Source of the DNA: a virus
Virus record (IMG/VR): IMGVR_UViG_3300032214_000715
Span: 124,001 to 188,000 of that record
Direction: 5' to 3' (one strand)
DNA length: 64,000 nucleotides
Shown here: positions 14,724 to 23,263 of the stretch, in pieces
Layout: each line of letters begins with the position of its first letter
Numbering within the stretch: position 1 is the stretch's first letter
Position numbers and translations under genes: made by a program
Notes under the pieces: generated by a model
Told to the model about the DNA's origin: nothing
The model's database searches: none
Seen by the model: the letters and a program-made list of their open reading frames with translations, nothing else

Positions 14724-14752
14724 AGTGTAAATGCTACACTATTTATTGTCAA
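14724..14752 (-). promoter_or_regulatory. sigma70 promoter (TTGACAATAAAT class) with inverted repeat at the -10
   Basis: -35 TTGACA (14752-14747), 17-bp spacer, -10 TACACT (14729-14724). The -10 is one arm of AGTGTA-5-TACACT (14724-14740), a possible operator. The fibre gene at 14753 ends next to the -35. Confidence 0.8.
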
Positions 14753-16483
14753 TCAATAGTTCTGTCCTGCTACGAATCCTGACCAACTTGTCCCGCCATC
14801 ATATGTCATTATGGTAATGATATCGTATTTGTTAGCAGTTGCGGTTATTACTGGGGCCACTCCACTTGGCCATTTGATAGACGATGGCCACGCTAGTGAT
14901 CTTTCGCCAATAGCATCTTGTCTAATAATTAGTGCCAAGTAGAAAAGTCTACCACTGACTGGTACATTACTGAAAGTTAGACTGGTAATGTTTGAACTCA
15001 TTGTAATGACAAAATTATTTGACAGTGAACAATCAATATTGGTTGTTGCTGACGCTGTTACATTACTAGTAGACTCAGTATAAGCAGTTCCAAATGCTAA
15101 TGACGATGACAGGGTTACAGCGCTTGAAAATATTGTAGCGTTCGGTACTGTGCCGCCGGCAAAACCACCGCCTGCTACAACATCATCAACATATTTTTTT
15201 GTTGCTGCGTCTGTTTCTTGTGTAGGTGTAGCAAGACTTGTAATACGCTTACTAGAAACATCAACTGTTCCGGTTCCAATTGGCACTAAATTAACATTAG
15301 CATTAGATCCACCAGCAGTAAATGTTAGAGCTTCTGTTCCAGTAATACTACCGGTAGTAGTTCCAGTTCCACCATTTGCTACTACAAGAGTGCCCTCTAG
15401 TGTTATAGTTCCACTACTAGTTATTGGACTGTCTTTTACTGTTAATCCTGTAGTACCACCACTTAGTGCTACACTAGTAACGGTTCCAGTGGCAGCCGAT
15501 ATAGTTGTCCAAGTTGGTGCTCCACCGTTTCCGTTGCTGGTTAATACTTGACCCGTTGTGCCATAATTAGCGCCACTTAGACCCCACGCACCAGAGCTAA
15601 CTATACGCAGTCTCTCTGTTTGTGAACTGCCAGTCGTTACGATTACTGAACCAACTCCATCTGGTCCAACACCGCTCTGTAAATATACATTGCCACCAGT
15701 TCCGCTACCACCTGCTGCCCCCGGTCCCCCTCGTAGATATACATGACCTGGAAGACCTCCAATAATTGGAACTCCGCACGCTCCACCAATAATTAGTATA
15801 CTAGCTCCAGTAGCGGAGCCAGTCGCGGCGGCCGCAGCAGCAATAGTAAAAGTACTATCGGATGCTCCGACGCTAATAGTATTACTGCCATTATAGCTAA
15901 TTTGTGAGGTGGCAGAATACGCATTAGAACTCTTAAATATTAATTGTCCGTTACTTCCAGGAACTGCGGTTAATCCAGTACCACCATTAGCTATAGCTAA
16001 TGTCCCACCCAGAGTCAATGTTCCGGATGATGTTATTGGTCCTCCAGTAAGAGTTAATCCAGTAGTGCCTCCGCTACTGCTAATACTTGTTACTGTTCCA
16101 ACTGCTCCCGGAGCCCACGTTAATCCACTAGTGGAAGCTGAATCTGCCATCAACACTTGTCCATCAATGCCAACAGCTAATCTTATGTTGCTGGTACCAT
16201 TGTTGGCAATAATGTCTCCTTTAGTTGTGGCGGGAGATAACTCATTGAACGCAGCGGTTTTATTATTTTGACTGGTTCCCCCTTGAGCTACTGATAGTGG
16301 AGTTGTTAATCCGCTCAAGCTAGTAATGTCGCTATTAGCTCCGCTTTTCGCCGCTTCTAAATTACTACGAGAAATGCCAATGTCACTGTTCCCAGTGCCA
16401 CCTTGAGCAGTGGAAAGTATTCCTGTTATTTGTGCTGCTTGTATAGATTGTATTTGTGTTGACTGTATTTTATTTTGTGGCAT
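14753..16483 (-). CDS. Tail-fibre protein, GGTG-repeat shaft with GFVAGQNY tip
   Basis: A 576-residue fibre protein. N-terminal residues 1-100 carry AQGGTG motifs and the SGANSDITSLSGLTTPLS unit shared with other fibres. The centre (about 180-330) holds a module with PGHVYLRGGPG, GGNVYLQSGVGPDG and GAWGLSGANYGT that is almost the same in the 410-residue gene at 46061. The last about 130 residues, ending GFVAGQNY, match the tip of the 894-residue gene at 43363. There is no anchor domain; the gene follows the 2,239-residue fibre by eight bases, with its ribosome site (AAGGA) overlapping that gene's stop, so the two may form one fibre as proximal and distal parts. Confidence 0.85.
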   Translation of the reverse strand: MPQNKIQSTQIQSIQAAQITGILSTAQGGTGNSDIGISRSNLEAAKSGANSDITSLSGLTTPLSVAQGGTSQNNKTAAFNELSPATTKGDIIANNGTSNIRLAVGIDGQVLMADSASTSGLTWAPGAVGTVTSISSSGGTTGLTLTGGPITSSGTLTLGGTLAIANGGTGLTAVPGSNGQLIFKSSNAYSATSQISYNGSNTISVGASDSTFTIAAAAAATGSATGASILIIGGACGVPIIGGLPGHVYLRGGPGAAGGSGTGGNVYLQSGVGPDGVGSVIVTTGSSQTERLRIVSSGAWGLSGANYGTTGQVLTSNGNGGAPTWTTISAATGTVTSVALSGGTTGLTVKDSPITSSGTITLEGTLVVANGGTGTTTGSITGTEALTFTAGGSNANVNLVPIGTGTVDVSSKRITSLATPTQETDAATKKYVDDVVAGGGFAGGTVPNATIFSSAVTLSSSLAFGTAYTESTSNVTASATTNIDCSLSNNFVITMSSNITSLTFSNVPVSGRLFYLALIIRQDAIGERSLAWPSSIKWPSGVAPVITATANKYDIITIMTYDGGTSWSGFVAGQNY

Positions 16484-16491
16484 GTTCTTCC

Positions 16492-19400
16492 TTATACAAA
16501 GCTATATATTGTAATTTCGTCACTCGCTTGTAGTTCTTGATTAAAGGTTATTTCTTTTGTTCCAGTAACCATATAGGACTTAGTAGCTCCCTCTCGTTGT
16601 AATACACCATTTATGAAAACTTGAATATACACAGTGTCGTCGGTTTTTGCTACTGTTTTTACCGTAGTTGTTATCACTATTTGTCCAGCAGTAGCAGTTA
16701 TTTCTTGATATTTAGGCCCTGCTGATTTCCACTGTGGTGCTGCTCCTGTACCACTTGAAGTTAATACTTGACCAGCAGTACCTGATTGACCCTGAATATC
16801 CCACTGTCCACTGGAGTGTATTTTTAATTGACTATCAAAACCAGGAATATTGTCGTTAGTAAACGTTACTTCCTCGTCTTTTTGATAGTTTACTGTTTGC
16901 AAGTCTATTGATTTGCTTTTTATTACTAGATCAGTAGCATTATTACTTTCTATTGAATTTTCAATATCATCAAAAACTTTTTGATAACGAATACTTGAAA
17001 TGATAGTAGCTTCTTTAGTGGGCTGAATTTGTACGGAATACTCGTTATTCATTAGAATTTCGTTACCGTTATCATCGGGCTCTAGTCTGGTGTGTATTAC
17101 TTCTAAAGACGCTCTTGGATTTGAGTTATTACCAATCCAACCCTGATTTCCGGCTATTCTAAGTCCACCGTGAGGAAGAAAGTTATATTGATTTAAAAAT
17201 CGCAGTTCTTCTACATTTAATCTTTCAAGTTTACCAACCTGTTGAAGAGAACTGTGAGTTATCGTGCTTGGCAATGTAGATCCTACAAGCCCTCCAAGAT
17301 TTACACTTGGGAATTTCCAAAGAGCCGGCGTGTCAGCGCCACCGCTAGTAAGAACCATTCCTTCGGTCCCATATTCGCCGTTTATTCCTATTTTTCCGGA
17401 ATTATCTATTTCAACTATTTCTATTAGAGGGCTTGCTGGATCCTTTGCTGTTCTAAATATAATATTTCCGCCAGATCCAAGAGCTGAAGTGCCACCGTCA
17501 ATATAAACATTCCCACCAGTAGATTCTTCTCCCGACGCAGAACCTGCTTTTAAGAATATATCTGCTCCAAATCTATTTGAAAGATTACTCGCGCCTGATT
17601 GTAGTACTAAACTTACTGGCCCCGGTACATTGACTGATGTTTGCGTGATGGAAGTTCCATCAACGTTTGATGCTCCAAAAATAGTAAAGAAGTTGTTGTC
17701 GTCTTCATCACTCCAGGCACTACCTAATCTTAGAGCAGACTGAGCTACGTAGTTAATATCAGTGATTCCATCTATTACCCCATCTTTATTAAATAATAGA
17801 TTTTTATTTACACCCCGTGATATAACGGTAGTTGGATATATCCATTCTGCTGTTGAGCCGTCACTGACTAGGGATTTACCAGCAGTGCTACTGTCTTGAG
17901 TTGGTAGAAGTTTCTTAATTCCCGCTTCTGCCGTCGTCGCTCCTGTGCCACCGTGTTCTATTTTTAGAGTTCCCCCAAGCGTAAACGTTCCTCTATCAGT
18001 TATTGGTCCACCGAGCGTTGTAAGTCCTGTTGTCCCTCCACTCATCTCAACTGAGTTTACTGTTCCAACTACTCCGCCGGTAATTACACTAATAACCCCG
18101 TTATCGTCAGTTCTAGTAGTTATTCCGTCTGGCTTTACAAGTCCCAATCTACCTTCAGTAGCAGTTGGAACTAAACTATCACCTGATAGACTGGCCCAAA
18201 AAGCATTTGTTCCGTTACTTGCTAAAACATAGTTTTCTGCTAGCTCTTGATCTGGTAATAGATTAGTTAAAGCATCTACTTTGTTGGTTGCCGCTGTACC
18301 ACCGTACTCTATAGATAGAGTACCCCAATATGGAGTTGTATCCCCTCCGGCAGATAATAGAGGCTGTCCTGGCAATCCTATTTTTGGATCGCCTCCACCC
18401 TCTGAGTCCTGACCCATTTCTCCCAACTGCCACGCGCCAGTATTCCAGATGGTAAAGACTCTCTTAGCGTCTTCATATTTAGCGGTTTTAAATATTATCT
18501 GTCCGCCCTCTTGTTTATATGGGTTATTATTAGGGTCAAGTTCAGAACTTATATATCCCTCCCCGGCCTCAATATAAATATCTGCGCCTGGGCTCGATGG
18601 AGAAAAACCACCAGGAGATGGGGCGCCTGCGACCCCATCTCCCGCTTTTATAAATATGCTTCCAATCCCGATATCTTCAGGCTCCCACGTAGGTCTTTCA
18701 CGCCCACTGGCGTGACCTCCAACAATTGATATTGTTCCGGTGTGGTATCCATATCCCGGTCGTGAGCCTGAGTTAGATGTGTATATTCTAAGATTAGTCC
18801 ATGACTCGCTCGTAATTCCGAACTCATGCGTTACAGAATCGGTATTTCTAAAACGATCACCGAGTACTAAAGCACTATTGGGCACATATATGCGCGGGTC
18901 CAGTGATGGTTCATAACCGTTGTGTATATATTTAACTGTTCTAGCGTACTGTGTTTTTCGTGCGCCCCCGTCGGCATATATAAAAGAATTATAATCCTCT
19001 TGCTCTAGAGTATCAAGACTCAATGCTCTGGCACTAATTTGATCAGTGGCCGGGTCAATATACATAGAGTTAGAGTTCAAAGCAACTATACCCGGCTGAA
19101 TATAGTTAGCTATCGGTACAGGAGCACTTTCCCAAAAAAGATCGTATCCATTCCACAGCTCAGGTGTCGTCTCTTCATATGGTACATATCGATACTGTAG
19201 ATAATATGAATTACCGTCATTCGGGTGAGGTGGGAGCAAATTCCTTATATCAGTGCTTAATGTGCCATCATGTGCTACTTGTATTGTTGTTCCATCTGGT
19301 TTTACTACCCCAAGTCTATTAGTAGTGGCTATTTCTAACCCAGATGCCTGCACTGGCGCCCAACCAAGTTGTATTTTGCCGGAGTTATAATTGTATGTTA

Positions 19401-22400
19401 GATATTCACCGTGGCCTGACGTGGTGTTGCCCACCGGAAAAATTCCACCAATATCTACTTTTATTATTCCTTCTGTTTCAGTAATAATGGTTTCGCCGTC
19501 TAATCTAACTCCACCCAATTTACCTTCGGATCCAACTCCCGCTCTTGGAATGAATGCTTCCATCTCTGCCCAAAAAAGACTACCACCAGTGGTGCTTAAG
19601 ACTTTACCTTGATTTCCTTCTTGATTTGGAAAAAATTCATTGTAAAATAAATCACCGAAAAATTCATTGTTAAAGCCTAATTGCCCGTGAATATCCAGTA
19701 GTAGATGCTCTTGATTTATTTTAATGACACCAGGTCGTGAGGCCGCTCCGTATGTAGCTAGTGGAAGTTCTTCCCATCTAAGTGTTCCGGATTTTGTACC
19801 TTCTTCGGTAGAAACGCCGAATCCGTCAGTAGTTAAAAAGTGAAAATTTTTTCCTGATTGATCGGGAATTATTTGATTTCCAACATTTATAGTGTTTACC
19901 TTAATCATTCCACGACCCTCAGGGTCACGAAGAGTGTCATGATCAATCTCTGCTACTTTTGCCCTTAATGAAATACCCAATCCTGCCGGATGCCCGACCA
20001 GTTGTAGACCTCCGTATTGAACATCTCCTACCGGTGGGTGAATCAAAACCATTCCGCGTTTGCTATAACTAGCTATCATAGAATCCCACTTTGGAGATTG
20101 ACTTGTTCCTCTAGATATTAGTATATGATTTTGTTCACCAGTGTCAGTTTCTATCTTGTTAAAAGCCCAAGACCCCGACGAGTTTATTCTAAAAACTTCT
20201 TCCGACGGTTCCCCAGTACTAAAACTTATAAAGCCAGAATCTGCTAGTCCAAATCCACGACCTCCAGTTAAGTACAGATTCCCTGCCGGGGGAATAGTTA
20301 AACCCTCAATAGCGAATGAATCGCCGCCTTTTATTTCTACTGATGATCCTCCGTTAGTAATAGATTTTGCTTCTTGTCCTACTATTAAAAATAATTCGGA
20401 TAAGCCACTTCCGACTGTTAATTCTCCTCGACCGTCATATGATATGCGACTGGTACCACCTAAAAATCCTTCGTTATTGTACTGAAGCTGTCCGTTTAAT
20501 CCAACGGCGCCGGGCTTTGCTGTATCCCATCGTATGTTAGTGCCGTTTGTAGTAAGAACGAAATCTTTTTTGCCAGCTTGAGGAGGTAGAAATGAGTTTA
20601 TGGCAGCAGATGGGTCCGATGTTCCAGTTCCACCCTGTTCTATGCTTAATGGAGTTGTTAAACCACTAAGACTTGTGATATCACTATTTGCTCCGCTCTT
20701 TGCCGCCACCAAATTTATTCTGGCACTATCTGCTGTTGTCCCACCGGTGCCCCCAGCAAGAACAGGCAACACATCAGCCATTAATGTAAGCGCACTAGTA
20801 CTAAACAGTGCTCTATTTGGACCAATCAGAGTTGATAATCCAGTGCCGCCTTGATTTACACTAAGCGGTGTCGTCAGTCCACTCAAGCTAGTGATGTCGC
20901 TGTTATCACCACTTTTTGCTACTTCTAAATTAGCGCGAGCGCCCTCTGGTGTTTTACTACCAGTACCACCCTGATTTACACTAAGCGGAGTTGTTAGACC
21001 ACTTAAGCTAGTGATGTCACTGTTATCTCCGCTTTTTGCTGCGCCTAAGTTTGCCCTTGCGCCTGTCGGCGTTTTACTACCAGTGCCGCCTTGATCAACG
21101 CTAAGCGGTGTCGTCAGTCCACTCAAGCTAGTGATGTCACTGTTATCTCCGCTTTTTGCTGCTCCTAAGTTTGTTCTTGCGACAGAGGGCGTAGAAGCGT
21201 TGGTTCCTCCCTGCGCGATAGTAAGAGGAGTAGTCAGTGCTGATAATCTTGTAATATCATTGTTTACTCCACTCTTAGCCACTTCTAATTCTATTCTAGC
21301 TAGTGCTGGAGTTGACGCATTAGTTCCGCCCTGCGCCACACTAAGTGGAGTTGTTAATCCACTTAAGCTAGTAATGTCACTGTTATCACCACTTTTTGCT
21401 GCTTTCAAGGACTCTCTGGCTTCAGCCGCGTTTGTTGATCCAGTGCCGCCATTATTAACAGATAATACTCCGCCAAGAGTTATGATCCCGATTCCACCAT
21501 TTGCTCCCGTTACTGGTCCGCCAGTGGTAGTTAACCCAGTTGTGCCACCGTTAACATTTACGCTTTTTACAGAGGTCGCTAGTGGCTCTACCCAAGATAA
21601 TATTCCCCCGCCATCGGTAGTAAGAACTTTATTTTCGTTGCCAGTTTGATCGGGCAACATAGCAGTAATAGTTGAACTTAGATTATCGTAACCAGTGCCG
21701 CCAAATTGCGGTGATAGCACTTGAGTCAATCCAGAACTTTTTCCAGAAATGTCACCCGTTATACTTGCTCCACTTATAGCTGCTATAGTTGATAGTGCGT
21801 TCCCGTCGGATACAACAAATCCAGAGTCAAAACTGGTTCTTCCAGTTCCGCCCTTTGATATCGGCACAGTATTTAAACTAAGAGTAATAGTTCCTGATCT
21901 TGTTATTGGGTTAGTGCCTCCTACAGTTAAATCAGTAGAGGTTATGGTGACTGAATTTACTGAACCATACTGTGGAATATTAAGAACGTTATTATCAAAC
22001 GTAGCAGCACCACTGGTGCCAACAGTCTGTAGCGTGACTACACCCTGATACACGGGAATATTTAATACATTGTTCGTGAATGTAGCTGATCCTGTTACAT
22101 CATTCGTGGTTAAACTTACAGGCAGTTGATAATCAATATTGGGTTCCGCAGTTTGTAGACCGCCATTAACTCCCTTAGTTATTCCATTGATGTATGTGCC
22201 AATTGTTATGCTAGGGTAAGTACTTGCGGAAGACACTTCTCCAGTAAATCCATTGGATGAGTTAACCGAAACTGATTTAACTGTGCCTACTATACCGTCG
22301 GTAGTAACACTTATTCGTCCGGTTTGATTGACTACTATAGTACTATTGTCAACAGTGACTGAACCCAGTACCGACATAGTTGCTACTCTAGAGCTTACTG

Positions 22401-23211
22401 TTACTGCTCCAGTAGATGATGATAAACTAATGCCGGGACCAGCACTTAGCGACATTACCCAATTATTTTTAGTACTCAGTATTCCACTATCGTCTATATT
22501 TAACCCGTCTCCAATGATGACTCCACCCAAGCGACTGGTTGTTGAAGTTGGAAGTGTATAGGATATTACACCATCAACGCTTATTGCTATAGTAGTACCA
22601 TCAACTTTAACTCCACCCAGTGTATTTGATCCAGCTATTGGTAACACATAAGGTATAGCAGATAGTTTCCCTTCAGAATCAATAACAAGTCCTGCGCCTG
22701 TTTTGACTCCTCCCAACTCATTATTGTTTGCTATTGGCAATGTATATTGCTGAGCACTAATTATGCCGTCTTCAGTTATTGTTATTGTGCTGTTATCAAT
22801 CTTTACTCCACCAACGCTGCCACCACTAGCAATTGGTAGAGAATATGATCCAGCGCTTAGCACTCCATCACTGTCTATTGTTAGATTGTCTCCGATCTTG
22901 ACTCCACCTAGTGTATTGGCAGAGGCTGGACGAAGTATATAAGCGTCTCCAGTAGTGCTTGAAATTTCTCCAGTTATCGGATCTACTACTATAGTAGTGC
23001 CATCAACTTTAACTCCGCCCAACGTGCTAGCACTTGCTACAGGCAACTGATAGGGAGTGCCAGTGCCGACAAATATGCCGCCGACTGTTTTTCCATCGCC
23101 GACTCTAATAGAGTTAGTTATCGGGTCGTACCATAAGCGACCCTCTTGCCCTATTTTTTCTTCTGCCGACTGTGAATTTCTACTGGTAAAAAAATCCTGA
23201 GTGTAAGACAC
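16492..23211 (-). CDS. Giant tail-fibre protein, 2,239 aa
   Basis: The largest gene in the window. Residues 1-50 look like a small anchor domain (EGRLWYDPITNSIRVGDG) of the Mtd-N style. Residues about 55-235 are six tandem units of about 35 residues built on LGGVKxDGTTI. Residues about 595-800 hold five exact-length 40-residue units built on SGLTTPLSVxQGGTG. The rest alternates GGTG hinges, LLPDQxGNxxKVLTTDG blocks and modules with IKGGDSF or FIKAGDGVAGAPSPGG. The C-terminal 60 residues (TATAGQIVITTTVKTVAK ...) form a separate small tip. Such fibres are trimeric beta-rich rods. No protease or chaperone domain is visible. It is the first gene of a two-gene late unit. Confidence 0.88.
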   Translation of the reverse strand: MSYTQDFFTSRNSQSAEEKIGQEGRLWYDPITNSIRVGDGKTVGGIFVGTGTPYQLPVASASTLGGVKVDGTTIVVDPITGEISSTTGDAYILRPASANTLGGVKIGDNLTIDSDGVLSAGSYSLPIASGGSVGGVKIDNSTITITEDGIISAQQYTLPIANNNELGGVKTGAGLVIDSEGKLSAIPYVLPIAGSNTLGGVKVDGTTIAISVDGVISYTLPTSTTSRLGGVIIGDGLNIDDSGILSTKNNWVMSLSAGPGISLSSSTGAVTVSSRVATMSVLGSVTVDNSTIVVNQTGRISVTTDGIVGTVKSVSVNSSNGFTGEVSSASTYPSITIGTYINGITKGVNGGLQTAEPNIDYQLPVSLTTNDVTGSATFTNNVLNIPVYQGVVTLQTVGTSGAATFDNNVLNIPQYGSVNSVTITSTDLTVGGTNPITRSGTITLSLNTVPISKGGTGRTSFDSGFVVSDGNALSTIAAISGASITGDISGKSSGLTQVLSPQFGGTGYDNLSSTITAMLPDQTGNENKVLTTDGGGILSWVEPLATSVKSVNVNGGTTGLTTTGGPVTGANGGIGIITLGGVLSVNNGGTGSTNAAEARESLKAAKSGDNSDITSLSGLTTPLSVAQGGTNASTPALARIELEVAKSGVNNDITRLSALTTPLTIAQGGTNASTPSVARTNLGAAKSGDNSDITSLSGLTTPLSVDQGGTGSKTPTGARANLGAAKSGDNSDITSLSGLTTPLSVNQGGTGSKTPEGARANLEVAKSGDNSDITSLSGLTTPLSVNQGGTGLSTLIGPNRALFSTSALTLMADVLPVLAGGTGGTTADSARINLVAAKSGANSDITSLSGLTTPLSIEQGGTGTSDPSAAINSFLPPQAGKKDFVLTTNGTNIRWDTAKPGAVGLNGQLQYNNEGFLGGTSRISYDGRGELTVGSGLSELFLIVGQEAKSITNGGSSVEIKGGDSFAIEGLTIPPAGNLYLTGGRGFGLADSGFISFSTGEPSEEVFRINSSGSWAFNKIETDTGEQNHILISRGTSQSPKWDSMIASYSKRGMVLIHPPVGDVQYGGLQLVGHPAGLGISLRAKVAEIDHDTLRDPEGRGMIKVNTINVGNQIIPDQSGKNFHFLTTDGFGVSTEEGTKSGTLRWEELPLATYGAASRPGVIKINQEHLLLDIHGQLGFNNEFFGDLFYNEFFPNQEGNQGKVLSTTGGSLFWAEMEAFIPRAGVGSEGKLGGVRLDGETIITETEGIIKVDIGGIFPVGNTTSGHGEYLTYNYNSGKIQLGWAPVQASGLEIATTNRLGVVKPDGTTIQVAHDGTLSTDIRNLLPPHPNDGNSYYLQYRYVPYEETTPELWNGYDLFWESAPVPIANYIQPGIVALNSNSMYIDPATDQISARALSLDTLEQEDYNSFIYADGGARKTQYARTVKYIHNGYEPSLDPRIYVPNSALVLGDRFRNTDSVTHEFGITSESWTNLRIYTSNSGSRPGYGYHTGTISIVGGHASGRERPTWEPEDIGIGSIFIKAGDGVAGAPSPGGFSPSSPGADIYIEAGEGYISSELDPNNNPYKQEGGQIIFKTAKYEDAKRVFTIWNTGAWQLGEMGQDSEGGGDPKIGLPGQPLLSAGGDTTPYWGTLSIEYGGTAATNKVDALTNLLPDQELAENYVLASNGTNAFWASLSGDSLVPTATEGRLGLVKPDGITTRTDDNGVISVITGGVVGTVNSVEMSGGTTGLTTLGGPITDRGTFTLGGTLKIEHGGTGATTAEAGIKKLLPTQDSSTAGKSLVSDGSTAEWIYPTTVISRGVNKNLLFNKDGVIDGITDINYVAQSALRLGSAWSDEDDNNFFTIFGASNVDGTSITQTSVNVPGPVSLVLQSGASNLSNRFGADIFLKAGSASGEESTGGNVYIDGGTSALGSGGNIIFRTAKDPASPLIEIVEIDNSGKIGINGEYGTEGMVLTSGGADTPALWKFPSVNLGGLVGSTLPSTITHSSLQQVGKLERLNVEELRFLNQYNFLPHGGLRIAGNQGWIGNNSNPRASLEVIHTRLEPDDNGNEILMNNEYSVQIQPTKEATIISSIRYQKVFDDIENSIESNNATDLVIKSKSIDLQTVNYQKDEEVTFTNDNIPGFDSQLKIHSSGQWDIQGQSGTAGQVLTSSGTGAAPQWKSAGPKYQEITATAGQIVITTTVKTVAKTDDTVYIQVFINGVLQREGATKSYMVTGTKEITFNQELQASDEITIYSFV
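20821..21420 (-). repeat. Tandem direct repeat, 5 x 120 bp, in frame
   Basis: Five consecutive units of exactly 120 bp (anchors at 20879, 20999, 21119, 21239, 21359) encode 40-residue SGDNSDITSLSGLTTPLS-type repeats. Units 1-3 and 5 are nearly identical in DNA; unit 4 is diverged. In-frame gain or loss of units would change shaft length by a fixed step. Confidence 0.85.
22480..23060 (-). repeat. Tandem protein repeat of about 35 residues (LGGVKxDGTTI), six units
   Basis: Six degenerate units LPxASxxxLGGVKxDGTTIxIxxDGxIS follow the anchor domain of the giant fibre. The same unit recurs in the 1,975-residue, 1,066-residue and 1,058-residue fibres. Confidence 0.75.
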
Positions 23212-23234
23212 TTGATATCCTTAATGTTTAGTAG

Positions 23235-23242
23235 TATTTATT
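23235..23242 (-). promoter_or_regulatory. T4-type late promoter box AATAAATA
   Basis: GAATAAATACTACTAAAC on the minus strand in the 52-base gap before the giant fibre gene; ribosome site AAGGA follows. Confidence 0.65.
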
Positions 23243-23263
23243 CTTACTGTGTCAGTAAAGATA

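Noticed and set aside
20821-21420. CRISPR-like regular repeats
   Set aside because: Units of 120 bp are adjacent, in frame and translated; there are no unique spacers.
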